Source: RUG695 sp050943135 (GTDB taxonomy: Bacteria; Planctomycetota; Planctomycetia; Pirellulales; Thermoguttaceae). From it: a stretch of 64,000 nucleotides of DNA. Each line of letters begins with the position of its first letter. Position 1 is the first letter of the stretch. Location of the stretch: positions 1-64,000 of the forward strand of contig JBMNOP010000010.1 in assembly GCA_050943135.1 (NCBI GenBank), written 5' to 3'. A program made the translations under genes and the position numbers. The notes under the pieces are model-generated. The model saw nothing but the letters and a program-made list of their open reading frames with translations. It ran no database searches and was not told the origin of the DNA. Positions 1-9,184 of this stretch are shown here, in pieces.

Positions 1-2
1 CC

Positions 3-1265
3 AACAAAGGCTCGCTTAGCCTGACCAACTGCACGATCTCGGGGAATACCGCAGGCTCCGGCGGCGGCGGGATTATCAACATCGGCACGCTGACTCTGAC
101 CGACTGCACGATCTCTGGGAATACCGTAAGCGGATCCTACTCCTCCGGCGGCGGGATGTACAACGACAGAGGCACGCTGACCCTGACCAACTGCACGGTC
201 TCGGGGAATACCGCAAGTTACTCCGGCGGCGGGATTTGCAACTACAATCGCGCGCTGACTCTGACGAATTGCACGATCTCGGGGAATACCGCAAGTTACT
301 CCGGCGGCGGGATTACCAACTATGGCACGCTGACTCTGACCAACTGCACGGTCGCGGGGAATACCGCAGGCTCCGGCGACGGCGGCGGGATTTACAACAA
401 CGAAACATCCTACCTTTACAATTCGATTGTTCGCGGTGTAAGTAATGACGGCACAATCCGCGCCCACAACACCCTCTCCGAATTCACCGCTTGGACAGAG
501 TCTTCCGGCTGCCTGATCTACGATCCTTCGAAGCCCCTCTTTGCCGATCCCGAAAACAATGACTATACCCTTGCCAAGGGCCCTCAGGCGATCAACCGGG
601 GAAACAACGACTACGTGACCGTCGAAACCGACTTGGCCGGTAATCCGCGTATCCGTAACGACATTGTCGATCTCGGGGCGTATGAATATCAGGGGGCCCT
701 TGAACCCTTCGCGACTCCGGTCCTTTTAACCGGTGAGCCCGGCGTTTATGTCTCTTACGGCGCGAACCGGCACCGGATCACCTGGAACGCGGTCGAGGAT
801 GCCGGGGACTACGAACTTTCGTATTCCGCCGACGGCGGGTTGACCTGGTCGGTCGTGGCCGCCTTTGAGTCGAGCGCGGTCGTTTCCGGACTTTCTTACG
901 GCGCCGAGATGACCTACCGGGTTCGCGCGCTCGCAAGCGGTGCGCACGCCGATTCGGAATGGAGCGCCCCGAAAACGTTTATGGTCTGCCCGATGGACGT
1001 AAACGGCGACGGCGACATTTCGGGGGCCGACCGGGCATTACTTCTGACGGCTTGGCTTGCCGAGGAGGGTGAGGATAATTTCCTTCCCTGCTGCGACATC
1101 GACGGGAACGGCAATATCACCAACGGCGACCGTGCGTTCCTTTCCCGCAACTGGCTCTCGGAAGCGGGCGACGAGGGCCTTTTGTACCCTGCCCCGCTTG
1201 CCTCCGACGTCGTGTTCGGCGAATACGCCTCTGCCGACCTTGAGGTCGGGCTTGACGTTTTCTGA
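3..1265 (+). CDS. Secreted beta-helix protein with C-terminal dockerin, 5' end outside window
   Basis: The reading frame is open from base 3, so the true start lies upstream of the window and only the last 420 residues are seen. The N-terminal part consists of about five imperfect repeats of the type LTLTNCTVSGNTA followed by a Gly-rich turn, the pattern of a right-handed parallel beta-helix surface protein. It is followed by a segment ending in DLGAYEYQG, typical of the polymorphic outer-membrane/choice-of-anchor beta-helix proteins. After that comes a fibronectin-III-like stretch. Near the C-terminus are two calcium-loop helices (DVNGDGDISGADRALL and DIDGNGNITNGDRAFL), the signature of a type I dockerin. 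In planctomycetes such dockerins cap many large exported proteins without a cellulosome. The likely role is at the cell surface or extracellular; no enzymatic motif is visible. Confidence 0.85.
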   Translation, partial: NKGSLSLTNCTISGNTAGSGGGGIINIGTLTLTDCTISGNTVSGSYSSGGGMYNDRGTLTLTNCTVSGNTASYSGGGICNYNRALTLTNCTISGNTASYSGGGITNYGTLTLTNCTVAGNTAGSGDGGGIYNNETSYLYNSIVRGVSNDGTIRAHNTLSEFTAWTESSGCLIYDPSKPLFADPENNDYTLAKGPQAINRGNNDYVTVETDLAGNPRIRNDIVDLGAYEYQGALEPFATPVLLTGEPGVYVSYGANRHRITWNAVEDAGDYELSYSADGGLTWSVVAAFESSAVVSGLSYGAEMTYRVRALASGAHADSEWSAPKTFMVCPMDVNGDGDISGADRALLLTAWLAEEGEDNFLPCCDIDGNGNITNGDRAFLSRNWLSEAGDEGLLYPAPLASDVVFGEYASADLEVGLDVF

Positions 1266-1634
1266 GTTCACGCTCCGTCGGGGCTGTCTGCCCGCCTGCT
1301 CGCGAAAGGGGCGGGTCGGCGGAGCCTTTCCCACGCCGCGCCCTGACGAACCGGTCGGGATTCGCCCGGATTGGTGCTGACGGCCGGGCGTTCCGGGCTT
1401 CGTCTACCCGACGAAACAGAACCGCCGGAGGGGATGCCGGGCCGGAAGGGTCCGGCAACGGCGCGAGCGGACCGCAACCTTAAAAGAAGCCCATGTGCGG
1501 GTCCGTTCCGCATTACGGGAATCGCAGAGGCCGGAACTCCTTCCCGAACTTCCGGCCGACATGGTCGGAATCTGCGTTTACCTTCCGGACAAAATAAGAC
1601 ACCGACGTTTCGTTTGAAATCACCCGAGAAACCG
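1266..1634. other. Intergenic region, no gene seen
   Basis: The methylase reading frame is open through most of this stretch from a TTG at 1371, but the translation there is Arg/Pro/Gly-rich and looks non-coding. The first convincing methionine of the next gene is at 1635. No clear promoter, terminator or RNA was found. Confidence 0.5.
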
Positions 1635-4600
1635 ATGGCCAAAAAACGTACCAAAAAAATCGATTCGACTTCGTCCCGCACTTTTCACCGTCACGCGACC
1701 CGTTCACGAAGGTCGGACACCGGGCTTGAGAATGTCCGCACCCAGGGGGCGATCCTTCCGATCGAACTTCTCGTCTTGGGCGCGGGGGCCGACGCACGGC
1801 TCGAGGGACTTCGCCCGGAAGATTTCCACCTGAGCGGCGGCCAGCGTCTCAACGAGAAGATTACCGAATGTTGGGAGAAGCTTCAGCGATGCTGGTCGAT
1901 TTTTCAGGACAAACGCGGCCGGCTCGACGAAGGCGATTACGGGACCACGCTGACCCGAAACGAGTGGCTCCTTCCCCTCTTCGGCGCCCTCGACTACGGA
2001 CGGCTCGAACGGAATCGGCCGGCGCCCGAGGTCAACGGGAAGCGGTACGCCATTTCGCACCGCGCCGCGGAACCGGTCGCCATCCATCTGGTAAGTTTTC
2101 GGCAACGCCTCGATTCCCCCGACACCGATAAGAGGGCCGGGGCACGTGTTTCGCCCCATTCCCTGCTCCAGGAATTCCTGAACGAAAGCGATGCGCACCT
2201 GTACGGCTTCGTCTCGAACGGCCTGAAATTCCGGATCCTGCGCGACAACGCCTCGTTGGTCCGGCCGGCCTACATCGAGTTCGACCTCGAAACGATCATG
2301 GAGACGAAAGCGTTCGGCGAGTTCTATCTCTTTTTCCTTTTAACCCATCAATCGCGCGTTGAAAACCGCTTCTCCCCGGTCGAAGACGAGGTTCCGGCCG
2401 CGTCCGAGGAAGAGGAAGAATCGGTCGCGCCCGAACCGATTCCCGAGACCGACTGTTGGCTCGAGGTCTGGCATCGGACCGCCAAAGAGACGGGGGTTCG
2501 TGCCCTCGACCTGTTGCGCGAGGAGGTACAAAAAGCGATCAACAAACTCGGGGCGGGGTTCCTCGCGCACCCGAAAAACACGAAACTCCATCAGGATTTG
2601 AAAGAGGGGGTTATCGGTCCGCAAGATTACTACCGCCTTCTCCTGAGGCTTGTCTATCGGCTGATCTTCCTGTTAATCCTCGAAGATCGCGACCTTCTCT
2701 TCCTGCCGTCGGCATCGCAGGAGCAGAAAGATCGCTACACAAAGTATTACTCCCTTTCCCGAATCCGTTCCCTCGCGCGGCGCGGACGGGGCGGACGCCA
2801 CGGCGACCTCTGGAAACAACTTCGGATCATCTTCGACCGACTCGGGGCCGGGGAATCGAGGCTCGGGATCCCCGCCTTCGGTTCCCTCTTTTTCCGGCGA
2901 GACTTCATTGCCGACCTGAACGATTGCGAAATCGCCAACATCGACCTGCTCGCGGCGGTACGGTCGCTTTCGTACACCACGAAGAACAACCTGCTTCAGC
3001 CGATCAACTACCGAAACATCGGAACCGAGGAACTCGGCAGTATTTACGAGTCGCTCCTGGAAATGCACCCGACCATTCGGGGGCACCTGTTCCGACTCGA
3101 TTTTGTCGCCGGAAACGAACGAAAGACGTCCGGGAGCTATTACACGCCCCCCGAACTGGTCGATTCGCTTTTGAACACCGCGCTTAACCCCGTGATCGCC
3201 GCCGCGCTCGAAGGGAAGGGGACGAAAGAGGAAAAGGAAAAAGCTTTGCTGGCCCTCAGGGTTTGCGACCCCGCCTGCGGGAGCGGTCATTTCCTGATCG
3301 GCGCGGCGCACCGGCTGGGAAAACGGCTGGCACAGATCCGTACCGGCGACGAAGAACCGGCCCCGGACCATTATCAGTCGGCCGTCCGCGACGTGATCGC
3401 CCATTCGATCTACGGGGTCGACCTGAACCCGATGGCGGTCGAGCTTTGCAAGATTTCGCTCTGGATCGAATCGACCAAACCGGGGAAAGGGCTTCTCTTC
3501 CTGGACCACCGGATCAAGTGCGGGAACTCCCTTTTGGGCGCGACGCCCGAACTGTTGAACGAGGGGATTCCCGACGCCGCCTTCATGCCGATCGAAGGGG
3601 ACGATAAGGCGTATTGCGCGGAATTTAAGAAAAAGAACCAAAGCGAGCGGAAAGGGGAAACCTTTTTTGACTTCGACGCCGAAGAGTCCGACGCCGCCTC
3701 GCTCGCAGCGTTGGGAACCGGTGCCCTGACCCTGGCAAACCTGCCCGACGAGACGGCCCGCGAATACGACGCGAAAGAGACCGCCCTCCGGGAATACGTC
3801 GAATCGACGGCATTTCAGCGGGAGAAGTTAAAGGCCGATCTTTGGGCCGCCTCGTTCGTTTGGAAGAAGGCCGGGGAATTCCGGTACCCGATCACCCAAA
3901 ATATCCTCAAAGGGGTTGATACCGACGGGCCGTCTTTCCTCGAACCGTGGATGAAAAAAGAACTCGACCGACTGACGGAAACCTACCGGTTTTTCCACTG
4001 GCACCTGGAGTTTGCCGACGTTTTCGGCACCGAAGGAGACGGCGGGTTCGACGTGGTGATCGGGAATCCGCCGTGGGAACGGATCAAGATTCAGGAAAAA
4101 GAGTGGTTCGCCCAACGTGACCCCGATATCGCCAAAGCCCCGAATAAGGCGGAACGGGGGCGAATGATTCAGCGGCTGAAAGAATCGGACCCCACGCTCT
4201 TCCAGGAATTTCTGAACGATTCGCGACAAGCCGAAGGGGAGAGCGCGTATATCCGCCTTTCCGGAAAATACCCGCTTTGCGGGCGGGGCGACGTGAACAC
4301 CTACACCGTTTTTGCCGAACTGAACCGGCAACTCCTGGCCCCCCGGGGTCGGGTCGGCTGTATTGTTCCGAGCGGCATCGCGACCGACGATTCCACCAAG
4401 TTCTTCTTTCAGGACATGATGAAAGGGAACCTCCTCTTTTCGCTCTACGACTTCGAAAACCGAAAGAAGATTTTTCCCGCGGTGGACAGCCGCATGAAAT
4501 TCACCCTCCTGACCGTCACCGGAAAAGGCGCGCCGGTTGCCGGGGGCGCCGATCTTTCGTTCTTCAATCAGAGTGTTCATGACCTGGACGACCCCGAGCG

Positions 4601-5909
4601 TCGGTTTCGGTTGTCCGCGGACGAAATCAAGACGCTCAACCCGAACACGCGGAACTGCCCGATTTTCCGGAACGTGAAAGACGCCGCCCTCACAAAAGCG
4701 GTATACCGACGTGTTCCCATTCTTTGGCAAGAGAAAATTCCCGACTTGATGCAGGATGAAAGGAATCCGTGGCAAATCCGTTTTTCACGTATGTTTGATA
4801 TGTCCAACGCCTCTCACCTTTTCCATACGAAGGGGAGCCTGGAATCGGAGGGTTACCGACTCGAAGGAAACCGGTTTGTCAAACAGGGCGCCGAGAGTTT
4901 TTTGCCCCTCTACGAGGCCAAGATGATTCACCAGTTTAACCACCGGTTCGGTGATTATCGCGACCTTCCGGCCGACTCCAAGTCAACCCAACTTCCCGCG
5001 ATCCCGACCGAACGGCTTCGCGACCCCGACTACCTTCCGCTCCCGCGGTACTGGGTTTCCGAAACGGAAGTGCAGAAGAAAGTTGCCGGAGAGACCGAGT
5101 ATTTGATGGGGTGGAGGCGTATAGCAAGAACGACAGATGAAAGGACAATGATATCCAACATTATTCCGGTCGTGGGGGCTGGTGATTCTGTCTTTTTATT
5201 AGACACTAAAAACAAACAACGCGATAAGGTCTTAATTCTAGCGAATTTTAACGCCTTTGTAAGTGATTGGGCTGTTCGGCAAAAACTGGGTGGGACCAAT
5301 ACGAGCTTTTACTACGTGTCCCAGTTTGCCATTATGTCACGTTCCAAGATATATTCTTTACCACTATTCTGTAAAAACATAACACCCGCCGAGTTCATCC
5401 TCCCCCGCGCCTTGGAATTGATCTACACGGCAACCGACCTGGCTCCTTTCGCGAAAGATTGCGGATATGTCGATTCGCGGGGCGACGTCCTCCCGCCGCT
5501 TGTCTGGAACGAGGAGCGCCGGTTCCTTCTCCGCTGTGAACTCGACGCCCTGTTTTTCGGCCTCTATTTCGGGTTCGAAAAGTGGACCGATGCCACCGAA
5601 CATCCGGAGGCCCCGGAACAACTCGCCGAACTGACCCGGTATTTCCCGACCCCGCTCGACGCCCTCGATTATGTGATGGGAACCTTCCCGATCGTCAAAC
5701 GAAAAGACCTGGCCGACCCCGAACACGACCGAACGATGCGCGAATATTTCCCGGAACTCAAAACGGTCGATTTGACCCAAGACGACTCCTACCCCACCCA
5801 CGCCGTCATCCGAACGATCTTCCGGCGAATGACCGACGCCATCGCCGCGGGCACCCCCTACCCCCCGCTTTTGGATCTGCCAAAACCAACCGTCCCGGAG
5901 GGGGATTGA
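1635..5909 (+). CDS. Eco57I/PglX-like adenine-specific DNA methyltransferase (type IIG-like)
   Basis: A protein of 1424 aa from ATG 1635 (MAKKRTKKIDS); the frame is open further upstream but that part is of low-complexity composition. It carries the amino-methyltransferase SAM motif DPACGSGHFL at about residue 545, then DLNPMAVELCKISLW. The catalytic motif IV NPPW (VVIGNPPWERIK) is at about residue 810. This order is that of gamma-class N6-adenine methylases of the Eco57I/PglX type. The long N-terminal part resembles the nuclease/helical region of single-chain type IIG enzymes, but I cannot point to a PD-(D/E)XK motif with confidence. The C-terminal half should contain target recognition; a conserved-looking block (WRRIARTTDERT, then FNAFVSDWAVRQKLGGTN) is encoded at about 5113-5310. 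No separate restriction, BREX or DISARM genes are adjacent, so it may be a stand-alone modification/restriction enzyme. A truncated copy lies at 7706-8400. Confidence 0.85.
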   Translation: MAKKRTKKIDSTSSRTFHRHATRSRRSDTGLENVRTQGAILPIELLVLGAGADARLEGLRPEDFHLSGGQRLNEKITECWEKLQRCWSIFQDKRGRLDEGDYGTTLTRNEWLLPLFGALDYGRLERNRPAPEVNGKRYAISHRAAEPVAIHLVSFRQRLDSPDTDKRAGARVSPHSLLQEFLNESDAHLYGFVSNGLKFRILRDNASLVRPAYIEFDLETIMETKAFGEFYLFFLLTHQSRVENRFSPVEDEVPAASEEEEESVAPEPIPETDCWLEVWHRTAKETGVRALDLLREEVQKAINKLGAGFLAHPKNTKLHQDLKEGVIGPQDYYRLLLRLVYRLIFLLILEDRDLLFLPSASQEQKDRYTKYYSLSRIRSLARRGRGGRHGDLWKQLRIIFDRLGAGESRLGIPAFGSLFFRRDFIADLNDCEIANIDLLAAVRSLSYTTKNNLLQPINYRNIGTEELGSIYESLLEMHPTIRGHLFRLDFVAGNERKTSGSYYTPPELVDSLLNTALNPVIAAALEGKGTKEEKEKALLALRVCDPACGSGHFLIGAAHRLGKRLAQIRTGDEEPAPDHYQSAVRDVIAHSIYGVDLNPMAVELCKISLWIESTKPGKGLLFLDHRIKCGNSLLGATPELLNEGIPDAAFMPIEGDDKAYCAEFKKKNQSERKGETFFDFDAEESDAASLAALGTGALTLANLPDETAREYDAKETALREYVESTAFQREKLKADLWAASFVWKKAGEFRYPITQNILKGVDTDGPSFLEPWMKKELDRLTETYRFFHWHLEFADVFGTEGDGGFDVVIGNPPWERIKIQEKEWFAQRDPDIAKAPNKAERGRMIQRLKESDPTLFQEFLNDSRQAEGESAYIRLSGKYPLCGRGDVNTYTVFAELNRQLLAPRGRVGCIVPSGIATDDSTKFFFQDMMKGNLLFSLYDFENRKKIFPAVDSRMKFTLLTVTGKGAPVAGGADLSFFNQSVHDLDDPERRFRLSADEIKTLNPNTRNCPIFRNVKDAALTKAVYRRVPILWQEKIPDLMQDERNPWQIRFSRMFDMSNASHLFHTKGSLESEGYRLEGNRFVKQGAESFLPLYEAKMIHQFNHRFGDYRDLPADSKSTQLPAIPTERLRDPDYLPLPRYWVSETEVQKKVAGETEYLMGWRRIARTTDERTMISNIIPVVGAGDSVFLLDTKNKQRDKVLILANFNAFVSDWAVRQKLGGTNTSFYYVSQFAIMSRSKIYSLPLFCKNITPAEFILPRALELIYTATDLAPFAKDCGYVDSRGDVLPPLVWNEERRFLLRCELDALFFGLYFGFEKWTDATEHPEAPEQLAELTRYFPTPLDALDYVMGTFPIVKRKDLADPEHDRTMREYFPELKTVDLTQDDSYPTHAVIRTIFRRMTDAIAAGTPYPPLLDLPKPTVPEGD

Positions 5910-6763
5910 AACTTTCATTCGGATAAATTTCTCCGGCGGCGGCATCAACCCGCTTTCACGCGGCCGCAATCTTCGTAACCCCGACAGCCTCGGCCGCGCG
6001 GTCAGGCAAAGGAAACCGGCCCGCCGACCGGTCACCCGCAGGCACGCCGACGGGTGAGGATCGCTTGCGCCCCTCTCCGCCCCCAATCGGCCGGTTTTCC
6101 CGGGCGTGAATCCCTCCCGCTCCGGAAGGCGAACATCCGCTTAAACGGAAATGCCAAACAGCCGAACCCCGAACGGGAACAGATTTCCGGCCGGAAGCCG
6201 TTTCCTCACCGCCTCCGAGCCGTCGCCAACATCGATGCCGGAGCGTCAAACCCCGCGCCCTCGTCGTTGGATCGATCGAACCGAACCAAAACCCCGGCCG
6301 GGGAGCCTTCGGCTTCTTTATCCCCGTCAACGGGAAAAGACACCAAAACAGACTTCGTCCTACGGATTCACCGCGAAAAGGCACCCGTCGGAAGCGTTCC
6401 GCATCGGTCGAGAACATTTCCGCGACTTACAACGCATCTCCCCGCCGTCACAAAAAAGACCGTCGACCGGAAAATCCCGTTCATAAACCGAGCGTCCCCC
6501 TGCCGGGCGACCTCGGGGAGCGGTTTTCCCCGGGCGGGACGGAAAGATCCCCGACCCCGCGACGGCGGACGATTTCAACGCGAACGTTTTCATCGAAGCC
6601 TGTCCGCCGCTGACCGCGGAGCCCGGACAACGTCGTGCCCACTCGGGCTTGTTCCGAACCCGCCGGTGTCAGACCGCGACTCCTTTTTCACGGGGGAATC
6701 GAGACTTACCGCCCGATCCGATCGGCGGATGCGGCAGGGGCAGGGCAGGGGACAAACGGCTTT
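5910..6763. other. Gene-poor GC-rich stretch
   Basis: About 0.85 kb with several open frames on both strands, but all give Arg/Pro/Ser-rich, low-complexity translations without a credible start signal or recognisable motif. It may be degenerate DNA, since the neighbouring 7706-8400 segment is clearly a gene relic. No RNA gene or terminator recognised. Confidence 0.45.
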
Positions 6764-7426
6764 CTACTCTTTTTCTTCCTCTTCGCTTTTACGGAGGCGT
6801 TCTTCCGCCCCGGCGTTTCCCCGCATTGCGATTTTTCGGTACAGTTTTTCTTCCTTTTCGATTTCACCGAGGCGCCGCTGTGCCGCGGCCTCTACCTGCT
6901 CCGCGACTTTTCGGTACTGATTTTCCTGCTTTTCGATTTCACGGAGACGCCGTTGTGCCACGGCTTCTATCTGCTCCGCGATTTTTCGGTACTGATTTTC
7001 CCTCTTTTCAATTTCACGGAGGAGCCGTTTCGCTTCGATTTCACGGCGAAGCCGTTGTACCGCGGCTTCTCCCTGCTCCGCGGCTTTTCGGAACTGATTT
7101 TCTTTCTTTTCGATTTCACGGAGGAGCCGTTGCGCCGCGACTTCCCCCTGCTCTACGATTCTTCGGAACCGTTTTTCTTCCTTTTCGACTTCACGGAGAC
7201 GCCGTTGTAACGCGACTTCTCCCTGCTCGGTGACCTTTCGGAACCAATTTGCGATTTTTCGGTACCATTTTTCTTCCTTTTCGATTTCACGGAGACGCCG
7301 TCGTACCGCGGCTTCTCCCGCTTCGGCAGCCTCACGAACCGTTTTGGTCGGATGGGCACCATAGTCTTTTCCGGAAAATCGGTTGTCGAAAACGGGCTCT
7401 GTACTGTCACTGTCCATAATCTTCAC
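6764..7426 (-). CDS. Coiled-coil protein made of 25-residue repeats
   Basis: 220 aa, unrecognised. After a short unique N-terminus (about 35 residues) the protein is almost entirely made of units of about 25 residues of the form EQGEVAxQRRLREIEKEEKxFRKI. About seven are present and one unit in the middle is irregular. The pattern of A/L/I positions among K, R, E and Q predicts one long charged coiled coil. There is no signal peptide or membrane segment, so it is probably cytoplasmic. The complementary frames are open only because the repeat is regular. The DNA repeat of about 75 bp can expand or contract by recombination. It lies between the methylase gene and its broken copy, on the opposite strand. 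A structural or scaffolding role is possible, but no function can be assigned. Confidence 0.6.
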   Translation of the reverse strand: MKIMDSDSTEPVFDNRFSGKDYGAHPTKTVREAAEAGEAAVRRRLREIEKEEKWYRKIANWFRKVTEQGEVALQRRLREVEKEEKRFRRIVEQGEVAAQRLLREIEKKENQFRKAAEQGEAAVQRLRREIEAKRLLREIEKRENQYRKIAEQIEAVAQRRLREIEKQENQYRKVAEQVEAAAQRRLGEIEKEEKLYRKIAMRGNAGAEERLRKSEEEEKE

Positions 7427-7705
7427 TCACGAAATGTTTTTTTGATAAACTGATAACGCAACCCTGTCCCCTAATTTATATCCCACCGCCTCGCACATTG
7501 CAACAAGACGGTGGAAAACAGACCCGCTTTTAAAAATGTTCGGTCGGCAGACTACCGACGCGGGCTGTCAATATCCCCGACGGGTCGGACCCCGTCGGAA
7601 CGGGGTAAGGGGCCGGAGACTTCTCGGAAGGCGGGATCCGGAAGCGCGCCGCGGAGGGCCGCCCCGGAACATTTTTCGCGGGGGTGGCAGAGACGGCGGA
7701 TTTCG
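7427..7705. other. Intergenic region upstream of the coiled-coil gene
   Basis: The part next to the coiled-coil gene (about 7430-7500) is AT-rich and is the likely promoter region of that minus-strand gene, but I see no pair of hexamers good enough to call. The rest is GC-rich without a gene. Confidence 0.4.
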
Positions 7706-8400
7706 GGACATGATGAAAGGGAACCTCCTCTTTTCGCTCCACGACTTCGAAAACCGAAAGAAGATTTTTCCCGCGGTGAACCGCCGCATGAAATTCACCC
7801 TCCCTCCCGACCGTCACCGGAAAAGGCGCGCCGGTTACCGGGGGCGCCGATCTTTCGTCCTTCAATCGGAGTGTTCACGACCCGGACGACCCCGAGCGTC
7901 GGTTTCGGCTGTCCGCGGACGAAATCAAGACGCTCAACCCGAACACACGGAACCGCCCGATTTTCCGGAACGGGAAAGACGCCGCCCTCACAAAAGCGGT
8001 ATACCGACGTGTTCCCATTCTTTGGCAAGAGAAAATTCCCGACTTGATGCAGGATGAAAGGAATCCGTGGCAAATCCGTTTTTCACGTATGTTTGATATG
8101 TCCAACGCCTCTCACCTTTTCCATACGAAGGAGAGCCAGGAATCGGGGGGTTACCGGCTCGAAGGAAACCGGTTTGTCAAACGGGGCGCGGAGGGTTTTT
8201 TGCCCCTCTGCGAGGCCATGATGATTCACCGGTTTAACCACCGGTTCGGCGATTATCGCGACCTTCCGGCCAAATCCAAGGCAGCCCGACTTCCCGCGAT
8301 TTCGGGTCGGACGGCTTCGGAAATCCGGCTGCCTTCCGTTTTCCCGCGCCTTGGAGTTGCCCAACACGGCAACCGACCCGGCCCCCTTTCGCAAAAGATT
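7706..8400 (+). pseudogene. Truncated, frameshifted copy of the DNA methylase gene
   Basis: Bases 7706 onward match 4412 onward of the methylase gene almost base for base, including the stretches GGACATGATGAAAGGGAACC and the region encoding MQDERNPWQIRFSRMFDMSN. Three lesions are readable. The copy lacks everything before and after this block. A 4-base insertion near 7798 (CCTCCCTCCC against CCTCCT) shifts the frame. About 360 bp corresponding to roughly 5048-5409 are missing, with the junction at a CCCGCG that occurs at both edges of the missing piece in the intact gene. Homology ends near 8400 (intact-gene base 5460). The relic cannot make a functional enzyme. It shows that a second related methylase, or a duplication of this one, once existed here. 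Confidence 0.9.
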
Positions 8401-8411
8401 CTTGACACCAT

Positions 8412-9014
8412 CTATTCCTCTTCGAGGAGCGGAGTGTAATCGCCTGTCCGGCCCATCGCCGTCCTCCAACGCTCTTCGGTTACGCGCTGAACCTGCCGCG
8501 GCGAGAGCGGCTCGCGCCACGTGTAATCGTTTTTTTGGAGGTATCGGTTCGCGGCCTCTTTTGTCGGCGGGTTCTCGAAGATTCTCCTGATTTTTTTGTA
8601 CGGAATTTTTGCCCGCCAGGCGTCGAACTGTAAATTCCCTATCGCCAAAAAACGCGGGTCGCTGCACCAGGCGCCGATCTCGCTGCCTCTGTAGTCAACA
8701 TAGTCATAAATGTCTTTCGGGTCTATCTCGTCGCCCGGCTCGATGTCGTCCGGGAGATGAAGCGCCAGGCTGTTGCGGTCCAGACCCAGGTAATTTCTGT
8801 AAATTTTGTCGTAGCCTCCTATACGCAAGACGGCTTTGCGCGCGCGTCCGTATCCGAACTCCCCGTCCTCTGTTTCTACGAGCCCTTCGCATTCCTTTAA
8901 AGGCTCGTTGTCGTCTTCCGGAAGCCCGAACGGAACAAACCTCTTGATTGCTCCAAGGTCGAAACACCAGGCCATAGGCTGTTCCATAAAAGTTGTAAAT
9001 CGCCAGTTACCCAT
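8412..9014 (-). CDS. Hypothetical protein, second copy of a tandem duplication
   Basis: 200 aa from ATG 9014 (MGNWRFTTFM), chosen because AGGGG precedes it by six bases and the same start is used in the sister gene. It is unrecognised. Visible features are an acidic centre (DDIEPGDEIDPKDIYDYVDYRG), several Trp residues, a KIPYKKI motif and a C-terminus rich in W, R and T. There is no signal peptide or membrane helix. It is clearly a paralogue of the gene at 9185-9787 and very similar along the full length, differing mainly in the first 90 residues. Being the last gene of a minus-strand run that begins with the 9805-11052 protein, it could be a duplicated accessory or immunity gene, but that is inference from layout only. 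Its stop lies 12 bases from the methylase relic. Confidence 0.75.
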   Translation of the reverse strand: MGNWRFTTFMEQPMAWCFDLGAIKRFVPFGLPEDDNEPLKECEGLVETEDGEFGYGRARKAVLRIGGYDKIYRNYLGLDRNSLALHLPDDIEPGDEIDPKDIYDYVDYRGSEIGAWCSDPRFLAIGNLQFDAWRAKIPYKKIRRIFENPPTKEAANRYLQKNDYTWREPLSPRQVQRVTEERWRTAMGRTGDYTPLLEEE

Positions 9015-9184
9015 ATTAAACCCCTCGTGCTCCGCACCTCTATCTTCTTTTGCCGTCAACCCCGCGCTCAACAGGGCGCGTGCGGTATCTTGATTTTCGG
9101 GAAAGCGTCCTTGAGCGGGAATCCGCCGAGCGCCCCCTTGTCACGGAATTTCTCCCATTTTTTCAAGAAGGTCCGGATTCCTGG

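Noticed and set aside
1371..1634. TTG start 88 codons upstream for the methylase
   Set aside because: The upstream part is low-complexity and lacks a ribosome site; MAKKRTKK at 1635 is the natural start.
6054..6920. Plus-strand 288-aa open frame
   Set aside because: Arg/Pro/Ser-rich translation without motif or ribosome site, and its 3' part is only the complement of the coiled-coil repeats.
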